Shown in pieces: positions 1-7,047 of a DNA stretch of 8,297 nucleotides. Position 1 is the first letter of the stretch; every line of letters starts with the position of its first letter. The translations under genes were made by a program, and so were the position numbers. The DNA is from Anaerolineae bacterium (GTDB lineage: Bacteria; Chloroflexota; Anaerolineae; 4572-78; J111), in contig JAGRBY010000316.1 of assembly GCA_020433835.1 (NCBI GenBank), forward strand, positions 1 through 8,297, read 5' to 3'. The notes beneath the pieces were generated by a model. The model was given only the letters and a program-made list of their open reading frames with translations. It did not search any database and was not told where the DNA came from.

Positions 1-109
1 CATCTTCGCCTTCTTGGGCGTTGACCACGGTAGAACTTATCGGCACAACAAACACCCCAAAAATAAGGGCGATTGCAATAAGCAATCGAGATAAAAACGG
101 TTTTTTCAT
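1..109 (-). CDS. N-terminus of a secreted protein (partial, runs off the left edge)
   Basis: Only the first 36 codons are visible, starting at the ATG at 109-107. They encode a textbook Sec signal peptide. The n-region is basic (MKKPFLSR), the h-region is about 16 hydrophobic residues (LLIAIALIFGVFVVPI), and the c-region is SSTVVNA followed by QEGED. The V-N-A sequence suggests signal peptidase I cleavage after residue 31. There is no lipobox cysteine, so it is not an obvious lipoprotein. A Shine-Dalgarno AGGAG lies at 121-125 (minus strand), 11 nt from the ATG, which is slightly long. The gene lies downstream of the sulfotransferase on the same strand but has a 105-nt gap and its own promoter candidate, so it is probably a separate unit. 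The mature protein begins acidic and lies outside the window, so its function is unknown. Confidence 0.75.
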   Translation of the reverse strand, partial: MKKPFLSRLLIAIALIFGVFVVPISSTVVNAQEGED

Positions 110-154
110 TTGAAATTCTGCTCCTTTAATAATGAACATTTTAATTACAGCCCC

Positions 155-184
155 AATTTATCACGTGTGGCCCCCTCAGGTCAA
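155..184 (-). promoter_or_regulatory. Candidate sigma70-type promoter for the secreted-protein gene
   Basis: On the minus strand, TTGACC (184-179, 5 of 6 matches to TTGACA) is followed after 18 nt by TAAATT (160-155, 4 of 6 matches to TATAAT). A start site near 148 would leave a leader of about 39 nt containing the ribosome binding site. The spacer contains the palindrome CACGTG (162-167), which could be an operator but is short enough to be chance. I see no intrinsic terminator for the upstream operon in 110-214. Confidence 0.4.
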
Positions 185-214
185 TAATTCTTTGGTAGTA
201 TTAGGGGTAATTTT

Positions 215-1066
215 CTACTCCTCAAAGAACTTTTCCCATAAAGTACCCATAAATCGCGCTTTTATTTCGTCATAATTTGCAATTTGGGCAGAAAGTTTTC
301 CATGCGATTGCTTGAAGGTCGCGGGTTTTAACGGCTTGGAGTCTACCTCTAAAAACTGTTGAACATACTGCATTTCTGTTTGAAAATCTTTAGCCAAATT
401 TTCATAAACAACTTCAATCATCTCATGATCCTTAAAGAATTCATCATACTCTTTTTCCCAGGCAATGGTTCCTTGAAATGATTTTAGACACTCTTCATAA
501 GTGAGCGTCATCGCAGCGTTCTTTTGTATTGGGGCAGAAGTTTTTACCCAGGTGTGATTATCTAAAGCACGTTTATGGGAAAGATGCGTTTTGAGAATAT
601 TTTTCCGTTTTATGTGAATAATCTTTAGATCTTTTCGATCCTTCAAATAACTCCAAATAGGCATCCAGGCTTCGTTATGGGCATGGTAGTAGAAAAGTTT
701 AAAGCCTACCGCCGAAATGTGACGGGGAAAAGGTCTAAACGCTGTCGACTCTAAAAATTCGAGGGGACGTTCTTGCATCAAAGCAAGCGTTTTCGTCGAT
801 TTGGGCAGATTTGCGTCCCAAAGCGGCTCGTTATAATTTCTAAAAATCTCATTATAAGTAACAATTTGGCTGTGCGAGTTGAGAAGGCTACGCAAGAGGG
901 TTGAACCTGTTCGCGAGCGACCTAGAATAATGAATTTTACATAATCTGAGTGACCGCCCATTAATCCGCTGGAAATTGCAAAATTTCGGCTGTTAAAAAC
1001 AAAGCGATCGCGCAAATTGCTCACTTTACTACGGATTTGATGGGGATTCCCTAACAGATCTTTCAT
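215..1066 (-). CDS. PAPS-dependent sulfotransferase family protein
   Basis: Predicted cytoplasmic enzyme of 283 aa, a normal size for bacterial carbohydrate sulfotransferases. It would move sulfate from PAPS to a hydroxyl group of an acceptor. The 5'-phosphosulfate loop is visible as IILGRSRTGSTLLRSLLNSH (residues 46-65). The 3'-phosphate-binding region is IIHIKRKNILKTHLSHKRA (149-167). Family-like stretches follow: GFKLFYYH (121-128), VVYENLAKDF (219-228) and a C-terminal IANYDEIKARFMGTLWEKF (262-280). As the last gene of a polysaccharide operon it most likely sulfates the glycan or its lipid carrier before export, but the acceptor is inferred. Compared with its neighbours it is AT-rich (two sampled 60-base lines are both 35% GC), 40 nt separate it from the flippase, and no purine-rich ribosome binding site precedes the ATG at 1066. 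Met36 (961) is an alternative start, but it also lacks a good site. Confidence 0.85.
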   Translation of the reverse strand: MKDLLGNPHQIRSKVSNLRDRFVFNSRNFAISSGLMGGHSDYVKFIILGRSRTGSTLLRSLLNSHSQIVTYNEIFRNYNEPLWDANLPKSTKTLALMQERPLEFLESTAFRPFPRHISAVGFKLFYYHAHNEAWMPIWSYLKDRKDLKIIHIKRKNILKTHLSHKRALDNHTWVKTSAPIQKNAAMTLTYEECLKSFQGTIAWEKEYDEFFKDHEMIEVVYENLAKDFQTEMQYVQQFLEVDSKPLKPATFKQSHGKLSAQIANYDEIKARFMGTLWEKFFEE

Positions 1067-1106
1067 ACCAACACATAGTTAGCCGTTAAACTTACTTGGT
1101 TTTTAC

Positions 1107-2612
1107 TTATGAAACTAATGATGAATATTTTTTTCTTACAAGTAAAACGAAAGGATGAAGTACTTCCCACCCAATTTGAAAAAGTTCGGTCAGGGTATTG
1201 TCCTTAAATAACTTCAAAGCAAGGATATAACTTCCAGCCCCCAAGATAATAGACCCGGTGAGCATAATAAAGTCATTATGGCCGATGACTTGCTCTCCTA
1301 AATAACGGTACCCCATAACGATAACCGTCATAAAAATTGAGGCTAAAGTAGCCGCCCCCATCGCTTTTAAGTAACGACCAACACTCAAATCGATTAACGA
1401 CCCCGTATAATAGGCCGCAATCCAGACCCAAATAAAACTTTTAAATGACGAGGCTATAGCAATACCTACCAAACCATAATTAATACCAATAAGGGTAGTA
1501 ACAATAGAGATAACCACCGAAACAATCACTAAATTCATATGCAAGTCGGTACGCCCTTTAGCTTTTTGGATAGGACCGTTCATAATACCCAGTGAAGCAA
1601 ACATAACGCCAAAACAGGTGATTTGTAAGGGAATAATTGCCCCAGACCATTTAAGCCCATACACAATCCGAATAAATTCGGGTGCTACAATTGCCAAGCC
1701 TACCAGCATAGGGAATGTAATAATGCTAACATAGCGCACTATCTTTAAATACGCTTTTCGCATACGCTCATTATCGCCCTGAATTGATGAAAAGGCCGGA
1801 AAAACCGCTTGAGCGATTGAAGTTGCTAATCGCGTTCGAACGAGAGCGGGTATGTTGGAAGCAATAGAATAAATCCCCAACATCGACGCGCCCAGATATT
1901 TCCCCGTCAACACATTCGCGGTATTATTCCCAACGTAGGCAATAGCCCTCGCCCCAAGTAAGTTAAGACTAAAACCGAAGAGTTCAGACAAGCTCGAGCG
2001 CTCGAATAAGAGTTTTGGTCGCCAAGCATTACATATCCAGGCGACCAGTGAATCGGCAAACGTCCCGAATATATAACCAATAATAATCGACCAAACCCCA
2101 AACCCGGCAACCGCCAAAATAATGGAGATAGTTACCCGCGTAACCATCATGGCGGTTTGCCCCAGCGCAATGAGTTCAAACTGCATGGCTCGATTTAACA
2201 GCGCTCGATGAACACTGCCCAAAGAACCCACAAAGAAATCAATTCCTAATACAAGTAGAATGGTCTGAACTTTTGTCTCTTCGAAAAACCAGGCTACGCT
2301 GGGAGCAGACAGTAGCGTAATAACAAATAAAAAAAAACCAAAAAGAAAATTCGCCCAAAAAGCGCTGGACAAATGCGCTTCATCCAACTCCTCGCGTTGT
2401 ACAATCGCTTCAGCCAGGCCCAATTCATTGACCATCGACAAAAAGTTCATAAAAACCATGGCCATGCCAATAAGGCCGAAATCGGCCGGGGTCAATAATC
2501 GGGCCAAAACCACTGTATTGACCAAACCAAAAGCTTGGTTAAAGATTTGCCCCGCATTAAGCCATATCACGCCGCGAGCCGAGGCCTGGGTTAGCTCTTT
2601 CTTACTAACCAT
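1107..2612 (-). CDS. MOP-superfamily polysaccharide flippase (Wzx-like)
   Basis: Integral membrane protein of 501 aa, expected to flip a lipid-linked oligosaccharide across the cytoplasmic membrane. The N-terminus has the family layout of an amphipathic start (SARGVIWLNAGQIFNQAFGL, 11-30), then LLTPADFGLIGMA (39-51), then NELGLAEAIVQREELDEAHL (62-81). About 12-14 hydrophobic helices follow, including 88-104, 162-186, 295-310, 325-345, 359-379, 418-435 and 450-467. Length and pattern match the Polysacc_synt_3/WzxC-TuaB type. The frame is open further upstream to an ATG at 2651, but the start at 2612 is preferred. It has a perfect AGGAGG (2624-2619) 6 nt upstream, the upstream extension is basic and unlike the family, and it gives an 8-nt overlap with the preceding gene. 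It stops with TAA at 1109-1107. Sampled GC is low (33-38%). Substrate unknown; other MOP members such as MurJ are less likely from the N-terminal motifs. Confidence 0.9.
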   Translation of the reverse strand: MVSKKELTQASARGVIWLNAGQIFNQAFGLVNTVVLARLLTPADFGLIGMAMVFMNFLSMVNELGLAEAIVQREELDEAHLSSAFWANFLFGFFLFVITLLSAPSVAWFFEETKVQTILLVLGIDFFVGSLGSVHRALLNRAMQFELIALGQTAMMVTRVTISIILAVAGFGVWSIIIGYIFGTFADSLVAWICNAWRPKLLFERSSLSELFGFSLNLLGARAIAYVGNNTANVLTGKYLGASMLGIYSIASNIPALVRTRLATSIAQAVFPAFSSIQGDNERMRKAYLKIVRYVSIITFPMLVGLAIVAPEFIRIVYGLKWSGAIIPLQITCFGVMFASLGIMNGPIQKAKGRTDLHMNLVIVSVVISIVTTLIGINYGLVGIAIASSFKSFIWVWIAAYYTGSLIDLSVGRYLKAMGAATLASIFMTVIVMGYRYLGEQVIGHNDFIMLTGSIILGAGSYILALKLFKDNTLTELFQIGWEVLHPFVLLVRKKYSSLVS

Positions 2613-3897
2613 TTTTATCCTCCTGGGCAAACGTGCAAGCGACTGCGGCAATTAACCGCGCATTCTCCATTGCTAGCGATTTCAACACCGTGAGCGACTC
2701 CGCGATCGATTCAGTGATTGCTTCCTTTTTATCCCAAGCAGCTTCAACCTTGAGCCAAAAATCTGACGCCTGTATTGTTTCAATATCCGTAACATACGCA
2801 GCCAACCCTAATGCCCGCATAACCCCCACCATCTTAAACTCATAGGCGATGCCAACAACCGGTGTCTCCATCGCCGCCGCCAAAATCACCGAGTGCATTC
2901 GCGTGCCGATATGCAGCGTCATCTCTCCATATAAGGCCTTTATCTCTTGAGGCAAATATTCACCGCCGATGCGTGTAGTTTGTGCCAACAGTGACGGTTC
3001 AAGCAGCGCCTGAACCTCTTGCGCCGTCCGCCGATCGTCAGTAGGGTGGCCACCCAAACTGGTATTGGTCGAGAGAAACACGACGTGACAATCAAACTCT
3101 TTGATGAGACGGCTCACCACTTCAGCAACAGCCGCAAGATAGTGCTGATGCCCCTCCGCCACCGACTTCATTTTATAAAACGGCCAGCGAATCAACGCTA
3201 CACTAACCAAAGATTTTCCTAAAGGAACATTTTCCAAAGCGAGGATCTGACGCGCACGCCCCGGCGTACTGGCTTTCATCAACCAGGCCGAGTCGGCCAC
3301 CACTTTAACGCGCGACCGATCTAAATAACAAAAATCAAGATGCGCGAGACTTTCTTCATCACGCAAACAGATTAAATCAAGCTGCCGAAATGTAAAATGG
3401 GCCAACCAGCGGTAGAGCGGGTATCGAAACGGTCCAATCGAATGTGCGCTAATAACCACCGGTTTGCGCAAAATCTTGCCCAACAGCAGGTGAAAGAGAC
3501 GTCCGGGCAAACTGTGTCGATAATTATCGTTATAGAACCCGCCACCCATCCCCACAATCAAATCAGCCTCTAAAAAATCGCGATAGATAGCCAGTAGCCG
3601 ATGCCTGGGCAAATAACGGATCATATCAACCCCATAACGATGCCCACAAGCCAACAGAAAAAAAAGGGCTATCTTACCTAACGTTAGCCCATAAGCAATT
3701 GCCCCGTGCGGGCGTCGTATCAGCGGATGAGAAGCCGCAACATAGTGCATAGCGGTGGCGATGTGAGGATAGGTGGAATGTACTTTGAAGGTTGCATCGG
3801 GTATCTGCTGTCGCAGTGAGTCGATCAAAGATTGAAGAATGGCTGCATCACCGCGATTGGCCGAACTATGGCTGTCGACGATAAGAATTCGATACAC
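2605..3897 (-). CDS. Polysaccharide pyruvyl transferase family protein (WcaK/AmsJ/CsaB-type)
   Basis: Protein of 430 aa with the polysaccharide pyruvyl transferase family fold. Known members transfer pyruvate from phosphoenolpyruvate onto a sugar as a ketal, adding a carboxylate. Visible marks are the N-terminal RILIVDSHSSANRGDAAILQ (3-22), including the NRGDAA turn, the glycine-rich LIVGMGGGFYND (113-124), SAHSIGP (150-156), CLRDEES (177-183), and the C-terminal HIGTRMHSVILAAAMETPVV (329-348) followed by GIAYEFK (349-355). The start codon is GTG (3897-3895), two bases after the stop of the glycosyltransferase gene and without a strong ribosome binding site, so translational coupling is likely. 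The MYRILIVDSH opening matches where the family usually begins, which supports this start. The family also contains proteins of unproven activity, so pyruvylation is inferred. Cytoplasmic, acting before export. Confidence 0.85.
   Translation of the reverse strand: MYRILIVDSHSSANRGDAAILQSLIDSLRQQIPDATFKVHSTYPHIATAMHYVAASHPLIRRPHGAIAYGLTLGKIALFFLLACGHRYGVDMIRYLPRHRLLAIYRDFLEADLIVGMGGGFYNDNYRHSLPGRLFHLLLGKILRKPVVISAHSIGPFRYPLYRWLAHFTFRQLDLICLRDEESLAHLDFCYLDRSRVKVVADSAWLMKASTPGRARQILALENVPLGKSLVSVALIRWPFYKMKSVAEGHQHYLAAVAEVVSRLIKEFDCHVVFLSTNTSLGGHPTDDRRTAQEVQALLEPSLLAQTTRIGGEYLPQEIKALYGEMTLHIGTRMHSVILAAAMETPVVGIAYEFKMVGVMRALGLAAYVTDIETIQASDFWLKVEAAWDKKEAITESIAESLTVLKSLAMENARLIAAVACTFAQEDKNG
2619..2624 (-). 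promoter_or_regulatory. Ribosome binding site fixing the flippase start
   Basis: On the minus strand AGGAGG (2624-2619) lies 6 nt before the ATG at 2612-2610. It is embedded in the last codons of the pyruvyltransferase-family gene, whose TAG stop is at 2607-2605, so the two genes overlap by 8 nt. This site rejects the longer start at 2651 and suggests translational coupling. It is the strongest ribosome binding site among the operon's genes. Confidence 0.85.
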
Positions 3898-3899
3898 AA

Positions 3900-5126
3900 T
3901 TACTCGCTAAAGAGATAACGATTAAAGAGCTGATCAAGTGCGGCCGCATTGGTCTCCGCGGCAAAGGCTTGCTCGATTTTAAGCCGTGCGGCTGCCCGGA
4001 TAGGAGCAAGCTCAAAGCGATTGTCCATAATTTGGGCAATAACACAGGCCAACGCTGCTGCATCCTTTTCCGGAACCAAAAAGCCGCTTTTCTCATTCTC
4101 AATGAGTTCAGGAATACCCGACAAATAGGTTGAAACCACCGGCACCCCCAGAGCCATAGCTTCCATCAAAGCCACCGGAATACCATCCATCATATTATTC
4201 TCAGTTCGCACGCATGGCAAAACAAACAGATCGGCTTGCTGAAGCAACATTCGCACCGTTTGGGTAGTTTGACCGCCCTTAAAATCCACTGCATCGGCCA
4301 ACCCCTCAGTTTTAGCCATCGTTTGCAGCGCATCGAACTGAGGCCCTTCCCCAACCACAATACAACAAAATTCACGGCCCTGCGAGCGAAGAATCGAAAG
4401 CGCTTTCAATAGAATATGATGCCCCTTCTGTTCGGCTAAGCGGGCCACAGTAATCATTGTAAAGGGATTTGATCGGGCTGCTGTTTCCAGAGGAGGGTAT
4501 TGCTTCAAATCGACACCGCAGTGCACTACATGGATTTTATGGCCGATGTCTTCATCGCCGTGATGCTCGATTAAAAACGTGCGGTTGTACTCTGATATGG
4601 CAACGGCAAAGCGTGCGTCATTTAATTTTTCCGTTAGATATTCCTGACGCGGAAAAATATCAGAGGCATGAGCCGTAAAACTGTAGCTTTTACCGCTGAG
4701 CTGCGCGGCAAACATGGCAACCAATGTTTCAACCGTAGCCGCATGCGCATGCAGGTGGGTAATCCCAAGGTGCTGCATTTGGCGAGCCATCCAAATGGCT
4801 TGAAAAAAATTATACAGAACCGCTTTGTCACGATTTTGTAAGATAAAGAGAGCAATCCGGGCTAAACGATGCGGATATCGGCAAAAAGAGAGCAACCGCA
4901 CAGCGGTCATCAGGCTGCTTTTAAGCGATTGATTCCATTTGGGCACATACAGGATTGGGGCGACCATCTGCTGAAATTCCGGGTGCACAAGCGTTTGGTC
5001 AGGATGTTTCAGCGAAAAAACAACCACCTCAACCCCCATCGCCTCCAATGCCAAAATCTCACGCAACACAAACGTTAAAGTCAGGCGCGGAAACGTGTGA
5101 ACTACATAGCCCACCTTTTTTCTCAT
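3900..5126 (-). CDS. Glycosyltransferase family 4 (GT-B fold, WcaL-like)
   Basis: Cytoplasmic or membrane-associated glycosyltransferase of 408 aa with two Rossmann-like domains. It opens with KVGYVVHTFPRLTLTFVLRE (4-23), which resembles the WcaL/colanic-acid type subgroup. The N-domain also has THLHAHAATVETLVAMFA (123-140) and FTAHASDIF (150-158). The C-domain has ITVARLAEQKGHHILLKAL (225-243), VVGEGPQ (257-263) and the donor site DGIPVALMEAMALGVPVVST (314-333). The usual EX7E pair appears here as D314 and E322, so the first acid is Asp. Family members are retaining enzymes using nucleotide-sugar donors; the actual donor and acceptor cannot be read from the sequence. The start ATG is at 5126, one base after the epimerase stop (TAA, 5130-5128), with no strong ribosome binding site, so coupling is likely. 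It is the only glycosyltransferase in the window. Confidence 0.92.
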   Translation of the reverse strand: MRKKVGYVVHTFPRLTLTFVLREILALEAMGVEVVVFSLKHPDQTLVHPEFQQMVAPILYVPKWNQSLKSSLMTAVRLLSFCRYPHRLARIALFILQNRDKAVLYNFFQAIWMARQMQHLGITHLHAHAATVETLVAMFAAQLSGKSYSFTAHASDIFPRQEYLTEKLNDARFAVAISEYNRTFLIEHHGDEDIGHKIHVVHCGVDLKQYPPLETAARSNPFTMITVARLAEQKGHHILLKALSILRSQGREFCCIVVGEGPQFDALQTMAKTEGLADAVDFKGGQTTQTVRMLLQQADLFVLPCVRTENNMMDGIPVALMEAMALGVPVVSTYLSGIPELIENEKSGFLVPEKDAAALACVIAQIMDNRFELAPIRAAARLKIEQAFAAETNAAALDQLFNRYLFSE

Positions 5127-5127
5127 G

Positions 5128-6240
5128 TTAGCGCCCAGGGGTAATCATTTTATCGCAGATAATTTGTACGATGCGTTCGCTGGTATGACCGTCCCATAAC
5201 GCGGGGATAGTTCGCGGTGGAAGTTCGGCCTGGAGCAGATGCCGGGTTTCCGCCAAAATGCGCTCGGGGCGGGTGCCGATGACTTTATTCGTGCCTTCTG
5301 TGACCGTAATGGGCCGTTCCGTATTCTCTCGCAAGGTCAGGCAGGGGACGCCTAACACCGTGGTTTCTTCCTGAATGCCTCCCGAATCCGTCAAGACCGC
5401 TTTGGCGTGGGCCATGGTGTGCAGCATCGACAAGTAAGGCAGCGGCTCGATGCGGGTTAAGTTCGGCATCGAGCGAACGAGCGGCGTTAAATTGTGTTCC
5501 TCGATGCGCTTGGCCGTGCGGGGATGAACCGGAAACACAATCGGGATATCGTGTTGGATAGTTTTGATGGCCTCTAAAATGCCGGCGAAAACATCTCTAT
5601 TATCAACAGCGCCAGGCCGATGAAGCGTTAATAAAAGATAATTGCCCGGCTCAACCTTAAATTCGTCTAAGATTGTCAGTCGGCTCATTTGATCTTGATA
5701 CTCACGCAGCGTATCGATCATGACATTGCCGACAAAAAATATTTTATTCGGGTCGATGCCCTCACGCAGCAGATGCTCGTTGGCCCCTTGTGAGGTCGTA
5801 AAAAGCAAATCCGACAGCGCATCGGTAACAATCCGATTGACCTCCTCGGGCATAGTACGGTCGAAACTGCGTAAGCCGGCCTCAACGTGGGCAACCGGCA
5901 GATTAAGTTTGGCCGCGGTGATGGCACAGGCCAGCGTCGAGTTAACATCGCCCACAACCAAAACCAAATCGGGCTGCCAATCGAGCGCGAACTGCTCAAA
6001 CGCCACCATAATCTTGGCCGTTTGAACCGCGTGGCTGGCCGAACCAACATTCAGAAAAACATCCGGCTCAGGCAGCGACAGCTCATCGAAAAAAATCTGA
6101 GACATGGCGTGATCATAATGCTGGCCGGTATGGAGTAAAACAGCTTCAATGTCCGTCACCTGCCCCATCGCCTTCATAAGAGGAGCCATCTTTATTAAAT
6201 TGGGGCGAGCACCCACAATGTTGACAATCTTTAACGCCAT
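5128..6240 (-). CDS. wecB: Non-hydrolysing UDP-N-acetylglucosamine 2-epimerase
   Basis: Cytoplasmic enzyme of 370 aa, full family length, that interconverts UDP-GlcNAc and UDP-ManNAc or acts on a close derivative. Motifs in order: IVNIVGARPNLIKMAPLMKA (5-24), LLHTGQHYDHAMSQIFFDEL (35-54), VVGDVNST (95-102), VAHVEAGLRSFDRTMPEEVN (116-135), LTLHRPGAVDN (204-214), VFPVHPRT (235-242), and LTDSGGIQEETTVLGVPCLT (283-302). D98, E120, E132/E133 and H207 fit the catalytic acids and histidine known from E. coli WecB. The GARPN and HRPG variants differ from the E. coli GTRPE and HRREN forms, so a substrate such as a diacetamido sugar is possible. The start is ATG at 6240, 6 nt after the ATPase stop, with only a weak ribosome binding site. 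No WecC-like dehydrogenase is adjacent. The product probably feeds the glycan exported by the upstream ABC pair. Confidence 0.95.
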   Translation of the reverse strand: MALKIVNIVGARPNLIKMAPLMKAMGQVTDIEAVLLHTGQHYDHAMSQIFFDELSLPEPDVFLNVGSASHAVQTAKIMVAFEQFALDWQPDLVLVVGDVNSTLACAITAAKLNLPVAHVEAGLRSFDRTMPEEVNRIVTDALSDLLFTTSQGANEHLLREGIDPNKIFFVGNVMIDTLREYQDQMSRLTILDEFKVEPGNYLLLTLHRPGAVDNRDVFAGILEAIKTIQHDIPIVFPVHPRTAKRIEEHNLTPLVRSMPNLTRIEPLPYLSMLHTMAHAKAVLTDSGGIQEETTVLGVPCLTLRENTERPITVTEGTNKVIGTRPERILAETRHLLQAELPPRTIPALWDGHTSERIVQIICDKMITPGR

Positions 6241-6246
6241 ACGCTA

Positions 6247-7044
6247 TTACAGGGTAAAGCTGGTCAGCAAAGCTTCTTTAGCATTGCCGGCCGACTGCCC
6301 ATTCCGCTCATACGAATTTTCGATATAGCCCAATACTTCGTTCACATCGCCATCGGCCTGAACAGTCCCGTGATCGAGCCAAATAGCGCGATTGCACAGG
6401 CTTCTGACATCTTCAAAATCGTGAGAAACAAAAAGGATGGTCACGCCTTCGTTTTGCAGCTTGCGAATACGCGTGAGGCACTTTTGTTGAAACTTATGAT
6501 CACCGACGGCTAAAACCTCATCGACCAAAATAATTTGTGGATCAACATGGACGGCTACGGAGAAACCCAGCCGCATTTGCATACCCGATGAATAGTTGCG
6601 GATGGGAACATCGATAAAATCGCCGATATCGGCAAAATCGATGATCGCATCTAATTTTTGGGACATCTCGCGTCGGCTCAAGCCCAGAATCGAGCCGTTT
6701 AGAAAGATATTTTCTCGCCCCGACAGATCGGGATGGAAACCTGCCCCTAACTCCAACAACGCTGAAAGCCGACCGGAGATGGTGATGGTACCCATTGTGG
6801 GGTCGATAATGCGACTGATCAATTTAAGCGCCGTACTCTTACCCGATCCATTGGTGCCAACAAGCGCCACGGTTTCGCCGGCATTGATCGTAAAACTGAC
6901 GTTATCCAAAGCCCAAAAACGGCGCTTGCCTCGCATCTCTTTGTTGAACATGGATACAAACATTTCTTGTAGGGAACGAACACGGAGATTTGACAGCTTA
7001 AATTCCTTGCTGACATTTTCGAAGGTGATAACAGGGCGACTCAT
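6247..7044 (-). CDS. ABC transporter ATP-binding protein of polysaccharide export (short Wzt/TagH/KpsT-like)
   Basis: Nucleotide-binding subunit of 265 aa that powers glycan export. Visible elements are Walker A GTNGSGKST (63-71), the export-type Q-loop region LLELGAGFHPDLSGRENIFL (96-115), where Gln is replaced as usual in this subfamily, the signature YSSGMQMRLGF (151-161), Walker B IILVDEV (171-177) with catalytic E176, and the switch region SHD (207-209). The N-terminus has the WALDNVSFTI stretch (44-53) after an extended basic loop typical of Wzt/TagH. At 265 aa it lacks the C-terminal carbohydrate-binding domain of long Wzt proteins (over 400 aa), so it probably does not recognise a capped chain end. 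AAGAGG (7058-7053) lies 8 nt before the ATG at 7044, and 3 nt separate it from the permease gene, its certain partner. Confidence 0.95.
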   Translation of the reverse strand: MSRPVITFENVSKEFKLSNLRVRSLQEMFVSMFNKEMRGKRRFWALDNVSFTINAGETVALVGTNGSGKSTALKLISRIIDPTMGTITISGRLSALLELGAGFHPDLSGRENIFLNGSILGLSRREMSQKLDAIIDFADIGDFIDVPIRNYSSGMQMRLGFSVAVHVDPQIILVDEVLAVGDHKFQQKCLTRIRKLQNEGVTILFVSHDFEDVRSLCNRAIWLDHGTVQADGDVNEVLGYIENSYERNGQSAGNAKEALLTSFTL

Positions 7045-7047
7045 GGA

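Noticed and set aside
172..207. CCCCT (172-176) and AGGGG (203-207) as a terminator after the sulfotransferase
   Set aside because: The arms are 5 bp with a 26-nt loop and there is no T-run on the minus strand side.
1067..1100. Possible hairpin between flippase and sulfotransferase (ACCAA/TTGGT with an inner AGTT/AACT)
   Set aside because: The stems are only 5 and 4 bp, AT-rich and separated by an asymmetric internal loop, with no T-run. This is expected by chance.
2613..2651. Upstream start of the flippase at 2651 (13 extra residues)
   Set aside because: It lacks a ribosome binding site, adds a basic tail not typical of the family and enlarges the overlap, while the ATG at 2612 has a perfect AGGAGG 6 nt upstream.
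5718..6138. Overlapping open frames on both strands within the epimerase gene
   Set aside because: They are shadows of a GC-rich gene with all expected epimerase motifs. No start signals or domains support them.
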